Source: Diphasiastrum complanatum (Eukaryota > Streptophyta > Lycopodiopsida > Lycopodiales > Lycopodiaceae). Taken from it: a stretch of 64,000 bases of DNA. The translations under genes were made by a program, and so were the position numbers. Shown here piece after piece: positions 23,190-33,802 of the stretch (position 1 is the stretch's first letter; every line of letters starts with the position of its first letter). The notes beneath the pieces were generated by a model that saw only the letters and a list, made by a program, of their open reading frames with translations, was not told where the DNA came from and did no database searches. Location: NCBI GenBank assembly GCA_029204225.1, contig CM055100.1:26860649-26924648 (forward strand). Reading direction: 5' to 3'.

Positions 23190-23944
23190 CTTCTTCTTGA
23201 GATTTGATCATCTTCTTCTTGAGAAGCATGAGAGGTATCCTCCTCCTCTCCATCTTGGTCTTTAGCTTTGTCATTAGAGAAGTGATGGTGTTGCTTCTTA
23301 CTCCTCTCTTTGTGCTTGGCAAATAGAACTTTGCCATCATCATGATTGAGTGATAGCTTGTCCATCCTCAAGAGTTTGTACTCTTGTCTTGATTCTTCAG
23401 AAATAAGCACACTTTGAAGGGCCTCCAAACTTGGTAGCTCCTCCTTAATAGCATAGGATTGGACAAGGTTGTCATATTCATCTCTCAAGCCATTGAGGAC
23501 TAGCTCACTTTGATTGATTGAGTCACCAATACATGCAAGCTCCCTATGAATATCCTTGACTCTCAAAACATAATTAGATGCACTCTCATCACTCTTTTGA
23601 CTACTTTGGAATATTTGATTTCTAAGAGTGAGGATCCTAGAGGTGTTCTTAGCCTCATAGATGGACTTGAGATAATCCCAAGCTTCCTTGGATGTAGAAC
23701 AATCACCAATCTCCCTCAATATCTCATTAGAGACATTCATCTTAATGTAGTGGAGAGCCATCCTAGCTCTCTTCTTGTATTTTTGTACTTCTTGAAGGAC
23801 TCGAGGCTCCTCCTCAATCCCAAGTACAATGTCCATCACATCTTGGAGTATCAAGATGGACTCCATCCTCAACTTCCATATTGAATAATTGGAAGTAGAC
23901 AATCTCTCACTTGGTTGCAACAAGTATGAACTCATTGAAGTCAT
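23186..23944 (-). CDS. Copia gag (nested element)
   Basis: Intact 252-residue gag on the minus strand, starting MTSMSSYLLQPSERLSTSNY. The UBN2-type body is clear: NYSIWKLRMESIL, STSKEAWDYLKSIYEAKNTS, SASNYVLRVKDIHRELACIG, LPSLEALQSVLISEESRQEY. It ends in a charged stretch (KHKERSKKQHHHF, GEEEDTSHASQEEDDQ) before the zinc knuckle, which is in another frame. The protein would form the virus-like particle. It is the only long undamaged retroelement gag in the window, in line with the recent insertion. Confidence 0.88.
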   Translation of the reverse strand: MTSMSSYLLQPSERLSTSNYSIWKLRMESILILQDVMDIVLGIEEEPRVLQEVQKYKKRARMALHYIKMNVSNEILREIGDCSTSKEAWDYLKSIYEAKNTSRILTLRNQIFQSSQKSDESASNYVLRVKDIHRELACIGDSINQSELVLNGLRDEYDNLVQSYAIKEELPSLEALQSVLISEESRQEYKLLRMDKLSLNHDDGKVLFAKHKERSKKQHHHFSNDKAKDQDGEEEDTSHASQEEDDQISRRR

Positions 23945-24687
23945 GTAAAGTGGAGATAAATAAAAGTGATGAACAAAAAATGTTGCTTCTCTCTCACTAT
24001 AGGATCCAATAATGGTGTGCTACCATCTCCTATGCAAGATCTTGCAACAAACTGTGAGATGATTCTCACTAGCTATCTCAATCTCTCCAAAACTAGATCT
24101 ACTTCACATCAAATGATGGAGTATGGGCAAAGTTAGGATCAAACACTCTTAGCACATGTGAAATACACTAAGAAACCAAATTTGACTCAAATACAATGAT
24201 ATTTCATGAAACAAAATGGCTAAGATCTCAAAACAGTGCCTAGATCACATATAGATGAGATTGGTAACATTCAACTGTGATTTTGGATCAAACAAGCAAT
24301 CTTTTGACCAAACCAAATGTGTCCACCCAGGTCTAGGTGCCCTACCTAACCCTCTTCAAAAGCTTATAACTTTTGATTGGCTCAACCAAATGGAATGAAA
24401 CTGATTGCATCAGAAACTAGACAAAAGTAGCTTCAAAACAAGCTATCTAGCAAGATTTTTAATTCAAACATGAAAGAGAACTCCCAAACTGAAATTGGAT
24501 GTTCCTCACACGTGTCTGAGCACCTGATTCCGTATAGTAATAGGTCAGACCCAATCAATGTCCTTTTGATCTCTTTTGATCCAAAATTGAACAAGATAGC
24601 TAGGAAAATGGGCCTTGACAATTTCTAGCTCAAGATTGATGAATAGTTTTCACTCAAATGGATCAAAATGCATGGTAACCTTAGGTA
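23945..24687 (-). other. Leader of nested element
   Basis: About 740 bases between PBS and gag start, without long frames. No clear tandem repeat seen here, unlike elements A, B and F. Confidence 0.7.
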
Positions 24688-24700
24688 GGCTCTGATACCA
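24688..24700 (-). promoter_or_regulatory. Primer binding site of nested element
   Basis: Minus strand TGGTATCAGAGCC directly follows the 5' LTR end TTCAACA; perfect initiator tRNA-Met type. Confidence 0.96.
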
Positions 24701-25521
24701 TGTTGAATTTCACACGTGTGGATTGTCCACTACATGTACTTGTGATCTCCTAAGGTGTGCAGATGCACCAAGATCAAGACTAGATTGAGATTCAAGATCT
24801 ATCTTTGATTCTATGGCAAAAACACACTACTACATGCATTCAATCACTTCCAACTCTCACTCACACGTGTGGGAAGTGTTCCAAAAGTATTCTAAGTAAA
24901 AACAAGCTGCTCTCCTCGGGTAGAGAGAGAAAAACCATCATGAGCTCTCGGGTAGAGAGAGAAAGCTAGAAATTCAATGACACTCAAAATCCACTCAATC
25001 TCAAAATCAATTAGATCCAAAAGGAGGAGTACAATGATACTAATAGATTCATGAGCTACCACTATGCTTAACTATGATTGGATCACACTTTGCCACCTCT
25101 TAATCCTATTGGACCATTGATCCATGCACCTCTAGATTCTATTGGACTATATTCAAGCACACCTCAATTTTCTATTGGACCTCACAAGGTTCCACCTCTA
25201 AATCCTATTGGGCCTCTTAAGATTCATCGAACAAAAGCATGACACTTGTCTACACTCTAATTGGCACAAGTTTGGCTCTATTTTGGCTCAATATTGGCAT
25301 TACAAGTGGAAATGGATAATTTGCCATCTATGCCAAATTTGACCCTATCAACATCCTACACCTAAATGCTTGACTATGAAATTCTATGAGACCCCTATAT
25401 CAAACATTTTGATTTACTTTACAATTCTCCACACAGTGGGAACATCCTCCACACATGTGAGATTCACTTACAAACTTCTATCATAAAAAATACCAAACTA
25501 GATTTTTGCCAATTTCTCACA
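24701..25521 (-). repeat. 5' LTR of nested element
   Basis: Nearly identical to 20421-21240. Differences I could see: T/C in AGGTGTG(T/C)AG, A/C in GTT(A/C)CAAAAG, T/G in CTTT(T/G)CCACC, three near 25209-25230, one extra base in CACACAGTGGG, and G/A in CCAA(G/A)CTAG. Confidence 0.97.
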
Positions 25522-25526
25522 ACTTT
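25522..25526. repeat. Target site duplication, right (ACTTT)
   Basis: Perfect repeat of 20416-20420. Confidence 0.95.
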
Positions 25527-26730
25527 GACATTATAGACTTGGTCATTTAAATCATGCTGCTATACAACGAATGTCTAGACAATCTATTGTTCTTGATCTC
25601 GACTATCCTCGCGAAAAAGTCGAGTTACTTGTCTGTCAAGACTGTCTAGTTGTTAAACAGACTAGGAAACCATTGAAGTCAAGCCATCAGCATGTTGCTA
25701 GAGGATTGCTAGATGTTGTACATTCAGATATTTTGTGGCCCGATGAAAAATCCTTCATTGAAGGATGCCAAGTATTTTATAACCTTTATTGACGAATTCT
25801 CCAGAAGAACGATGGTGTATTTCATAAAGAAGAAATCAGAAGCCTTCAACTACTTCAGAATCTTCAAGGAGCGTGCAGAAAAGGAGACTGGAAGGACGAT
25901 CAAGGCCCTAAGGTTAGACAACGGTGGAGAATACATCTCTGTCGAGTTTAAGGAGTACTGTCAAAGCCAAGGCATTGAGCAGCAATTCATCACTCCTTAC
26001 AGTCCTCAGTCTAATGGCTTAGTTGAGAGGAAGAACCGTACTCTGGTTGAATCTGCTAAATGTATGCTATCGCATGCATCGTTGCCCAAGAAATTTTGGG
26101 CTGAAGCTGCCTCCACTGCAGCTTACGTCCAGAACAGATGTTCGACCAAGGCCCTCTCAGACAAGACACCCCACGAGGTGTGGACAGGCTCTAAGCCTTC
26201 TTTGAAAGACCTAAGAGTGTTTGAGTGCGTTGTCTACGCGCAGATCCCAAAAGACACAAGAAAAAAATTGGACTTCCAAGGTCTCAAGACCATTCTGATC
26301 AGATATACTTCGTTTGATAACACCTACAAGCTGTACGATCTTGATACCCAGCAAATCTTGTATAGCCGGGATACAGTCTTTATCGAGGATCAATTCGTCG
26401 ACCTCAAAGGCAAGGATATTGCTCAAAAAGAACCTACATCTCCTGCCATTGACATGACAGTTCGAGCTTCTGTTGAGATAGCGAATCAGACGAAGATATT
26501 GCTGCTACCCAGCAACAAGCCCCAGGAGCGTTTCATCAGTCGAATCATCTCAGAAGATCAAGCCGAGTGCGCACACAGCCCACAAGGTATACTCCTGAGT
26601 CTGTCTGTCTCTTAATGCAGGAACCGACGACAGTCGAAGAAGCACTCAGCCAACCAGACTCTGATCTCTTGAGAGAAGCCATGGACAGAGAGTATTCCTC
26701 TCTGATCAAGAATCAGACATGGTCACTTGC
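25527..26730 (+). pseudogene. Copia pre-integrase, integrase and RT start (C)
   Basis: Continues element C: RLGHLNHAAI, the integrase zinc finger C-x2-C in LLVCQDCLV, VHSDIL (first catalytic Asp), a frame change near 25740, LRLDNGGEYIS (second Asp) and SNGLVERKNRT (Glu), then TPHEVWTGSKPSLKDLRVF and the C-terminal GKR-like region. After QGILLSLSVS the RT start REAMDREYSSLIKNQTWSL is readable in another frame up to about 26728, where the element is cut off. Confidence 0.9.
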
Positions 26731-26869
26731 TAGTGACTAGGACCTTACTGAATGAGAACAATCCAAAATCACCAAAAAAGTGAAGAAAGCTTTGAAGAGG
26801 GGTGAAGGTGCTCGTTTTGTAACTGACTTTGACGGATTCAGAAGAGATTCAGAGACACTGCCTAAAACA
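26731..26869. other. Segment of unknown origin between C and B
   Basis: Not homologous to the matching parts of A, C'. The plus strand can be read as KKVKKALKRGEGARFVTDFD and GFRRDSETLPKTFT, which does not resemble copia pol. Filler DNA or a third element. Confidence 0.45.
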
Positions 26870-27701
26870 TTCACGCTCCCAGTGGCCAGGTTTGTTGCAG
26901 TACCTACAATTTCCAGGTCTATTTTGTCTTGAATAGCCGTGTCCTTGACCTCGGCCTTGATTCTAATTGCCTCGATTTGGACTATCATTGACTTGCTCAT
27001 GAAATTGTTGAAATGATCCTCGGCTCGAGTTTCCTCCTCTCGATTGATACCTTCCACGGCCAGATCTTCCACCTCGTCCTCCAACTGCAAGAGCTTGATC
27101 ATAGCTCCTGTTACGATGATTCAAGTTCTCTTGACGTTGCTCTTCTTGCAAAAGCAATCCACCTAGTTCTTCATAGGTTGGAAGATTTTCTCTTGTGGCT
27201 ATACTCGTCACAAACATCTGATGTGATTCACTCAGACTATTCAATGTCGATTGCACGATCTCACAATCTTGTACTTGATCTCCAACTGCTTCTAATTGGT
27301 CACGGATCTCTTTGATCTTCAGTATGTGATCGGCAACAGTTGCACCATCATCCATCCGCAATGTATGCAACTTCGTCTTCAGAAATAGTATTCGAAATGT
27401 ATTTGTCGTTTCAAACAATGCCTTCAATGTATCCCACGCTTCTTTTGGTCCTTCTGAATCTGAAATATAGGGAATAATTGCATCTCTAACTGATAGGTTG
27501 ATGACATTCTGGGCTTTTCATTTTCTCCTATCAAATGTCCGCTGATCTTCTTCAATCACTGGTCTTGTCTTTTCACTTCACGATCTCCCATAGCTCCTTT
27601 TCCATCAAAATGTTCTTCAGTTTAAATTTTCAAACTGCATAGTTGTCGGCACCTTCCAATTTGCTTGACTCATTAAGGACACTCTCGCTTAGAGTTGCCA
27701 T
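26870..27701 (-). pseudogene. Copia gag (element B)
   Basis: The ATG at 27701 (minus) starts MATLSESVL as in A. The open part, 27427-26963, reads MKALFETTNTFRILFLKTKL, VADHILKIKEIRDQLEAVGD, LPTYEELGGLLLQEEQRQEN and an RG-rich tail, closely like A. The continuation towards the knuckle is in a shifted frame and stops at the break near 26870. Confidence 0.88.
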
Positions 27702-27774
27702 TACTAGATAGATGAGTCTAGATCACAAAATTTATCACACCACATAACTGTAAATTTTTTTGGTTGGACAACTG

Positions 27775-28018
27775 ATATCGGTACGACGCGCGGGTGCACG
27801 ACTGCTCGGGATTCTCTGTAGCTCGCGCGCGTGTATCCGACATTGGTTCGTGTATGCGATATCGGTACGACGCGCGGATGTACGACTGCTCAGTATTTTC
27901 TTTACTTTTGGTGCGTGGATCCAATATTGGTACGGATATGCTATATCTGTACAATGCGCGGATGTACGACTGTTCAAGATTTTTCCTACCTCTGGCACGT
28001 CGATCCGATATTGATACA
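27775..28018 (-). repeat. Three ~80-bp tandem repeats in leader of B
   Basis: Units contain GATATCGGTAC-like, CGCGCGGATGTACGACTG and GGATCCAATAT-like blocks in plus-strand reading; they correspond to the 80-bp array of element A at 1976-2215. Confidence 0.8.
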
Positions 28019-28281
28019 AAAAAGATGAAAACTAGAGGGAATATCAGAACTTTCAGAGGGAATATTCTAGATTCTCCACTTCGGCGCGGTGGCTACACCG
28101 CCCCCTCTTTGTAAAGATTTTGAAATGTGTGATCGTTCAAAAGACCAAGATCAATAATGTGAAAAGTATGAAGCCTCCTAACTCTGAATGGCAGTACTAG
28201 ACACTATCTAGTGTGATTTGCGGTACTCCAAACAAACAGATGAGAGATTTCTTGGAAAATCTCTCACACAAATAGCACTTT

Positions 28282-28480
28282 CCACAACAACTTAGAAGTA
28301 TTGTAAAAATCTCTCCCACTCAACAGATTTTCAATCTGTTTGATACTGCCCTGGCCTTTTTGATGCCTTTGGGACTCTGCTTTTCACAACAACTACGAAG
28401 TGTTGTAAAAATCTCCCCACTCAACAGATTTTCAATCTGTCTGATGCTGCCTTGGCCTTTCTGATGCCTCCAGGATTGTG
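28282..28480 (-). repeat. ~101-bp tandem duplication in leader of B
   Basis: Two copies of the unit with TCTCCCACTCAACAGATTTT and CAATCTGT(T/C)TGAT, matching the 101-bp duplication at 1520-1722 in element A. Confidence 0.8.
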
Positions 28481-28653
28481 TCTTCATTCCCACTGATGAT
28501 TCTGATCTCCAAACCTACAAAATACACCAAAGAAGAATTTCTTCTAGCTGTTTTTGTTTCTCCAAGTTTTCACCTCCCATAAAGGACTTTCTCACTTTAT
28601 TGCGGAGCCTGTGACAAGTTGTATCCACTGATCAGGCACGCAGAACTATCACT

Positions 28654-28665
28654 GCTCTGATACCA
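28654..28665 (-). promoter_or_regulatory. Primer binding site of element B
   Basis: Minus strand TGGTATCAGAGC directly after the LTR end GTTGACA. Confidence 0.93.
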
Positions 28666-28914
28666 TGTCAACAATCAGATATGCAACATCAAGCATTTAC
28701 CACAAGAAGGCGGAAGAAGAACACACACAATCACGCTATCACACTACATCATACTGAATGTAAAATGTACAAATAAAGCTTGAACCCCTGATAGAGAGTG
28801 AAGACCTACGAGTAGACTAATAGACTACCTACGGCTAATGACAGCTGGTCACAGCTGTCAACATTAATGTACCTCGTAAACATGAACAATGAAGTTTGTC
28901 ATTGATTTCTAACA
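28666..28914 (-). repeat. 5' LTR of element B (249 bp)
   Basis: On the minus strand starts TGTTAGAAATCAATGA and ends TGATTGTTGACA, so TG...CA ends. It defines the LTR of this family and shows what is missing from A. Confidence 0.92.
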
Positions 28915-29925
28915 ATAGAAAGAGAATGCTAGTGACATCCTAATTAGCCAAACAATAAAACCCATGAAGAGCACAAAATCTAGAATTTACTAATTTCATG
29001 TGCCCACTAATCATAAGGAGTTATATGCCATTTTCATCAATGTGTAAGACCTATTTTTAAGCTTCAGATTCCTAGTTATGATATCAAAGTTGTATTGTTT
29101 ATGTAATGGTTTCCAAACAATTTTTTTCTGGTCAAAATCAGTTTATAGGTTATTGTGCATTGTTCAGCATTCAAGATCGATGATGTGATGGATTCTTCTA
29201 GAAGTTTTTTATGTTTTGTTTATTCGTGTGAAGTTTTCTTTGCGAGGCTTTAATTGTGCTCTTTTTTTTAATGAGATATTCTTGTTTGCTCTATGTTTGC
29301 TTGGTGATAGATTTTGTAGAATAATATAGACCCATAATTTTCCACATAAATTTCCAGAAAACCGTTGCATAGAGAGGAAGGCCCTTGTTTGAGGACCTTC
29401 CCTTGCACGAAGCACTCTTGAAAAAGTACTATTTATAAAAACTTGTCGATAATTTCACGGAACCTCTTACGAATGTAATTGCACCTTATATATTTGTAAG
29501 ATTCATTTTCTCAACTCTATTTTTCCAATGCCACAATTCTATAATTTAAGTGCTTCTCGAAATAATTGGCTATTGACTTCAAGACATGATTGTTAGAAGC
29601 CTAGAAACCATGGTAGGGCTAGCATAGTCTAATCCACCCGTCCAATGCACTCTCCTCTTATGGAGAATGCCCCTCCTAGCCCAATGTGTTACTGATGACA
29701 TGCATGGTGACACACAAACTGATTGAACTCCCAATATTGCATGACACCTAACTAATGTCTTCATGTAGAGTACTTAACTAGACCCATGTTGCTAGTAGGC
29801 CCCTAAACTGAGTTAAGACCCAATGGACATGGTATGGGGCTCTGGCCCAATGCTACTTATGTCTCTGACAATGGTCTCTAACACCTAATGGCTCTCTCAA
29901 GTTCGGTTCAGAATACATGCATGTA
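28915..29925. other. Unassigned stretch, possible gypsy LTR
   Basis: No gene recognised. The right part, below the purine tract complementary to 29930-29946, may be the 3' LTR of the minus-strand gypsy relic that follows, but its limits are not visible. Confidence 0.35.
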
Positions 29926-29929
29926 ATAC

Positions 29930-30310
29930 TCCCTCCCTTTAAAAACCATCTTAGTTCTCTAAGACTAAATCTGGAAATAGTTGGGTATGAATTTTGTTCT
30001 CCAAGAACCTCCACCAAACTTACTGTCCCATTTGCAAACTATACCGGAAGGTAGATCATAAAGTTTGATTAGCCCCCCTACTAACAATTGTGCCAATACT
30101 GGCACTGTAATGGTTGCCTTGGTCAGAACAAAGCGAGCTATTAGGGTCAAACAATCAACTAGAATCCATAGAGCATCGTGACCTTTTTGGGTCCTTGGCA
30201 AACCTATTATAAAGTCCATGAAGACACTCTCCCTTTTACTGGCCAAAACTACTAAGGATTGTAGTAACTTCGTTTGCCCTAAGATGATAATATGTGGACT
30301 TTTAATCTCT
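29930..30310 (-). pseudogene. Ty3/gypsy integrase relic
   Basis: Minus strand reads ESVFMDFIIGLPRTQKGHDA (first catalytic Asp in MDF), ILVDCLT, and LPSGIVCKWDSKFGGGSW, where the second catalytic Asp stands in K-W-D instead of S-D-R. The protein is lost after FGGGSWRT. A purine tract (AAAAAGGGAGGG on the minus strand, 29931-29943) follows at once, as if the rest of pol had been deleted up to the PPT. Dead. Confidence 0.8.
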
Positions 30311-31017
30311 ATTGGTTTTAGAAGACTCATTTCAGACAGTGATGTCTTCATTAAAACTAAGGGTAATTGTTCTCTATTCTTAGTTGTAGACACTCTAATA
30401 TTTGGTACAAGAAACCGAGTAGGTTAGGCCAAGAGTTTCAAATTTCGGGACTTGGAGAAGCTAACAAATTCCTAGGAATTGAAATTACTAAGAATGAAGC
30501 AACTAGTGACATAAAACTTTCTCATCAAAGTTATGCCTATAAATTTTTGGCAAACTATGCAATGTTTGAATGCAAAGGGAAAGAAACTCCTATGGCACTT
30601 GGAGTAAAACTTTCAAAGGATGACTGTCCAAACATAGAGCAAGAAGAATTTGAAATGTGTAATACACCTTTTTGAAATCTAATGTATCTTACTATATGTA
30701 CTCAACCAGATTTGGCCTTTCCTTTTTATTCTTTAGCATAATTTTCTAACAATCCAAGAAAGTATCATTGGGAGCTAGCAAAGAGAATCTTGCGGCATCT
30801 CAAAGTAACCAAAGATTTTGGTACTGTTAATTCAAGCCAGATGAATTTACTCTCACAACATACAATGACGCTACTTGGGCAAGTTCGAAAGATGACAGTA
30901 AATCAGTCACTAGCGGATGCTTCATGATATGTGGAGGGCCAATCAGCTGGGTTTGCAAAAAGAAAACACTTGTGGCACAATCTTCATGCGAAGTTGAGTA
31001 TGGCTTTTGTTTTGAAA
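30311..31017 (+). pseudogene. Copia RT and RNase H fragment
   Basis: Starts with SDSDVFIKTKGNCSLFL, then VVDT at the catalytic YVDD site, then after a frame change QISGLGEANKFLGIEITKNE and SYAYKFLANYAMFECKG, later PRKYHWELAKRILRHLK and, in RNase H, YNDATWASSKDDSKS and GGPISWVCKKKTLVAQSSC. Both catalytic centres are damaged or truncated. It adjoins the start of C' without a visible LTR. Confidence 0.85.
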
Positions 31018-31078
31018 GTTTAAGCTTTGAATGATGAATTAGCATGTATTGGAGAGAGGATTAAGGATGTTGTGCAAG

Positions 31079-32850
31079 TAGTCTGGGACATCTTGAGCAC
31101 CCTGTATGAAGTGCGCGACATAGCTTCCAAGCTACATCTCAAGAGAAAATTCTTCTCCCTCAAGATGACAAATGTTGATTCCCTACAGAATCACATCAAC
31201 CAGTTCAAAAACCTACTGAAGCAAATGGTCGTTATCGGATTAGTCATAGATGATCAAGACGCAGTAATGACACTGCTTTCAAGCTTGCCAAGCTCATACG
31301 ATAGCTGGGTGATGATCATCATGACACACCCAAAATTGACTCTTTCAAGAGTCATCACAATGTTGCTGTAGGGAGACACCAGAAGGAATGAACCCTCCAG
31401 TTTCTCAACTGTTGACTCTCACGTCTTATATACCAACAGAGGCTCGACTAAGCAAAAGAAGAAAGGCTCGAAGCAGTCAAAGTAAAACCGTAAGCCAACA
31501 CAACGTCAAGAGCAGTCGAACCAGCTAACAAAGAAGAAGTTGTTCTGCAGATACTACAAACGAACCAATCATGAGATTCAAGATTGCCATATACTACAAG
31601 CCAAGAACAACAGCAACGAGCAATCGAATACAATGGAAAATGCAGTTGCAGAAGCACCACAGCCCACCAAGAAGCAAATCATAGGAAAGTAGAATTACCT
31701 GTCTGTCAAGATTGTTTAGTCGGTAAATAGGCTAGAAAACCTTTTAGATCAAGCCATCAACATTTTTCTAGAGGATTGTTAGATATTGTTCATACAGATA
31801 TTTGTGGCCCAGTGCAGAATCCTTCATTAAAAAATGCAAAGCACTTCATTACTTTTATTGATGAGTTTTCTAGAAGGACAATGTTGTACTTTATCAAGAA
31901 GAAATCAGAAGCTTTCAATTGCTTCAAAATATTCAAAGAGTGTGCAAAGAGAGAAACTGGTAAGAAGATTAAAGCCCTGAGGTCCGACAATGGTGAAAAA
32001 TATATCTCTATTGAATTCAAGGAATACTGCCAAAGCCAAGGAATTGAACAACAATTTATCACTCCCTATTCGCCTTAGTCTAATGGCTTAGCCGAGAGGA
32101 AGAACTGTACCCTGGTCGAGTCAGCCAAATATATACTGGCACATGCATCTCTACCAAAGAGTTTCTGGGCTGAAGCTGTCTCCACTACAACTTACATCCA
32201 GAACAGATGCAACTAAGGCCATCTTAGGCAAAATACCACATGAGGTTTGGACAGGATTTAAGCCTTCATTGAAGAACCTACAAGTGTTCAGATGCATCGC
32301 CTATGCACAGATCCCAAAGGAGACAAGGAAGTACTTGGACTTCCAAAGTCTAAAGACCATCCTGATCAGTTACACCTCTTTCGACAATGCCTATAAGTTG
32401 TGTACGACCCCGGTACCCAGTAGATTTTATTCAACAGGGATATAGTCTTTATCAAGGATCAATTCATTGACTTCAAAGGCAAAGGTAAAGTTCCATGTGA
32501 ATCTTCAACATTGCCTCCGACACGACAATTCAAGCCTCAGGCTCCATCGTGTCGATAGTCGACCAACAACAGCGAATCAGAGGAAGACATTGTTGTTACT
32601 CAGCAACAACCCGACCAAGGAATAGATCAGCAACCAATGCGACCTCCAAGAAGATCAAACCGAGTGCGCACACAGCCCATGAGGTATATTCCCAAGTCTG
32701 CATGTACTCTTTTAATGCAGGAACTAACTACGGTTGAAGAGACACTTAGCCAATCAGACTTTGATCTCTGGAGAGAAGCTATGGACAGAGAGTATTCCTC
32801 TCTGATCAAGAACTAGACATGGTCATTGGTCGAACTACCTGCCGGCGACA
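31079..32850 (+). pseudogene. Copia fragment C' (gag, integrase, RT start)
   Basis: Same family as C. Starts mid-gag (VWDILSTLYEVRDIASKLHL), has the zinc-knuckle remnant LFCRYYKRTNHEIQDC, then jumps at about 31685 from the end of gag directly to the integrase zinc finger (VELPVCQDCL), so protease and pre-integrase are deleted. Integrase follows with VHTDICGPV, LRSDNGEKYIS and SNGLAERKNCT, broken by TAG codons, then the linker PPRRSNRVRTQPMRYIP and RT start MDREYSSLIKN. It ends after VELPAGDT near 32850. Neither LTR was found. Confidence 0.88.
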
Positions 32851-33479
32851 CACTCGACTCCGAATAGTCGAAGGCTTCTCACGCCCACTTCTTGTACTAT
32901 GCAACTACTTGGACAATGACAACAGCAACCGCGCGATCTCCTTCATATGGCACAACGACTCCACGCCATCTTCTTTGTACACTCATCTACACAAATGTAA
33001 ATTGTATATAGATGACTGTTGTAATCTAATTAAGCAAGTGGGTCAATTATGGAGAATTATAGAGACTAACATTGTATATGCTTTCATGCATCGATTCTTT
33101 CATTCAAATTGATTGTTAGTAATAAGCTCATAGCTTTTACAGAGTTGAACTAGCTTCTTGAGCACGAGGTTTCGTCCACTATTGTCTTGTGCTCATAGCA
33201 TCAATCTGGCTTGTATTTCGGGAGAATGATGTGGAGCTTATTAGGTCAATAAAGATAGATTTTTCTATTGTCTTTAATATGACAAATTTAGGTCTTCTGC
33301 ACTATTGCCTTGGTGAAGAGATTTGGCAAGAGAATGATGTTATTGTGCATGAATGAGATTGTTAATGAGCTTTTTAGAATGTGATAGAAAACCAATCTCT
33401 ACACTAGTTTAAGTTAGTAAGAAATTGAGGATAAGGGTGAACTAGTGGATGCAATCTTATTTCTTTAGCTAATTGGATG
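32851..33479. other. Unassigned stretch
   Basis: No gene recognised. TGATTGTTAG near 33111 resembles an LTR start, but no partner was found. Confidence 0.3.
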
Positions 33480-33683
33480 CTTAATCTATCTCACTACTAC
33501 AATACCTAAAATTAGCTATGTTGTTAGCCTAGTGAGTCAATTTATGGCAATACCTAAGGATCGAGGTGCATTGGAAAGCTGCCAAAAGGATTCTTTGATA
33601 TATGAAGAACACAACGGCTCATAATTTGATAGTTGAGAGACAACATGGTTTGTCAACATTACAAGGTTTTGTAGATGCAGATT

Positions 33684-33701
33684 GGTCAAGGAATATATAT
33701 G
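33684..33701. repeat. Target site duplication of SINE, left
   Basis: GGTCAAGGAATATATATG, repeated exactly at 33785-33802. Confidence 0.95.
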
Positions 33702-33784
33702 CTTCTTGGTTTCCAAGGGGAGGCTCGAACCTGGGACCAAAGAAACTTTGGATGCCAAGCTAACCAGTTGAGCCAACCCCGTTG
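33702..33784 (-). mobile_element. tRNA-derived SINE
   Basis: 83-bp insertion flanked by a perfect 18-bp duplication. On the minus strand it starts CAACGGGGTTGGCTCAACTG, a tRNA-like head with A box TGGCTCAACTGG (33764-33775) and, 32 bases on, B box GGTTCGAGCC (33722-33731), the two internal RNA polymerase III promoter elements. It ends AAACCAAGAAG without a clear A or T tail. The length is close to a bare tRNA moiety, so it is either a very short SINE or a tail-truncated copy. The 18-bp duplication points to LINE-type target-primed integration. Confidence 0.85.
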
Positions 33785-33802
33785 GGTCAAGGAATATATA
33801 TG
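33785..33802. repeat. Target site duplication of SINE, right
   Basis: Perfect repeat of 33684-33701. Confidence 0.95.

Larger units (their letters stand above)
20421..25521 (-). mobile_element. Young nested copia-derived element (non-autonomous)
   Basis: Complete minus-strand insertion of 5101 bp: 821-bp 5' LTR (24701-25521), PBS, leader, gag, zinc knuckle, protease, integrase pieces, a long open frame without RT motifs, PPT, 820-bp 3' LTR (20421-21240). The LTRs differ by about seven substitutions and one 1-bp indel, near 0.9 percent, so the insertion is recent compared with its neighbours. The integrase core and RT are not recognisable, so it must have moved with enzymes from a relative. 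Element F, at the right end of the window, has a related LTR. Confidence 0.95.
18800..26730 (+). mobile_element. Copia element C, split by a nested element
   Basis: Host copia element: LTR end at 18958, PBS, gag, protease, then the minus-strand element at 20421-25521, then pre-integrase, integrase and the first residues of RT. It stops near 26728 inside the RT start (REAMDREYSSLIKNQTWSL), where unrelated sequence and then element B begin. Fragments C' (31079-32850) and D (42466-43243) are of the same family. In-frame stops and frameshifts show it is dead. Confidence 0.9.
26870..28914 (-). mobile_element. Copia element B (same family as A)
   Basis: Minus-strand copia with an intact 5' LTR, PBS, leader with tandem repeats and gag; it is cut off inside the zinc knuckle region near 26870, so protease to 3' LTR are absent. 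Its LTR and leader align with those of A over their length with many substitutions. Confidence 0.9.

Noticed and set aside
33702-33784. Genuine tRNA gene on the minus strand
   Set aside because: A and B boxes are present, but the ends do not pair as an acceptor stem and a perfect 18-bp target duplication flanks it, so it is a retroposed SINE.
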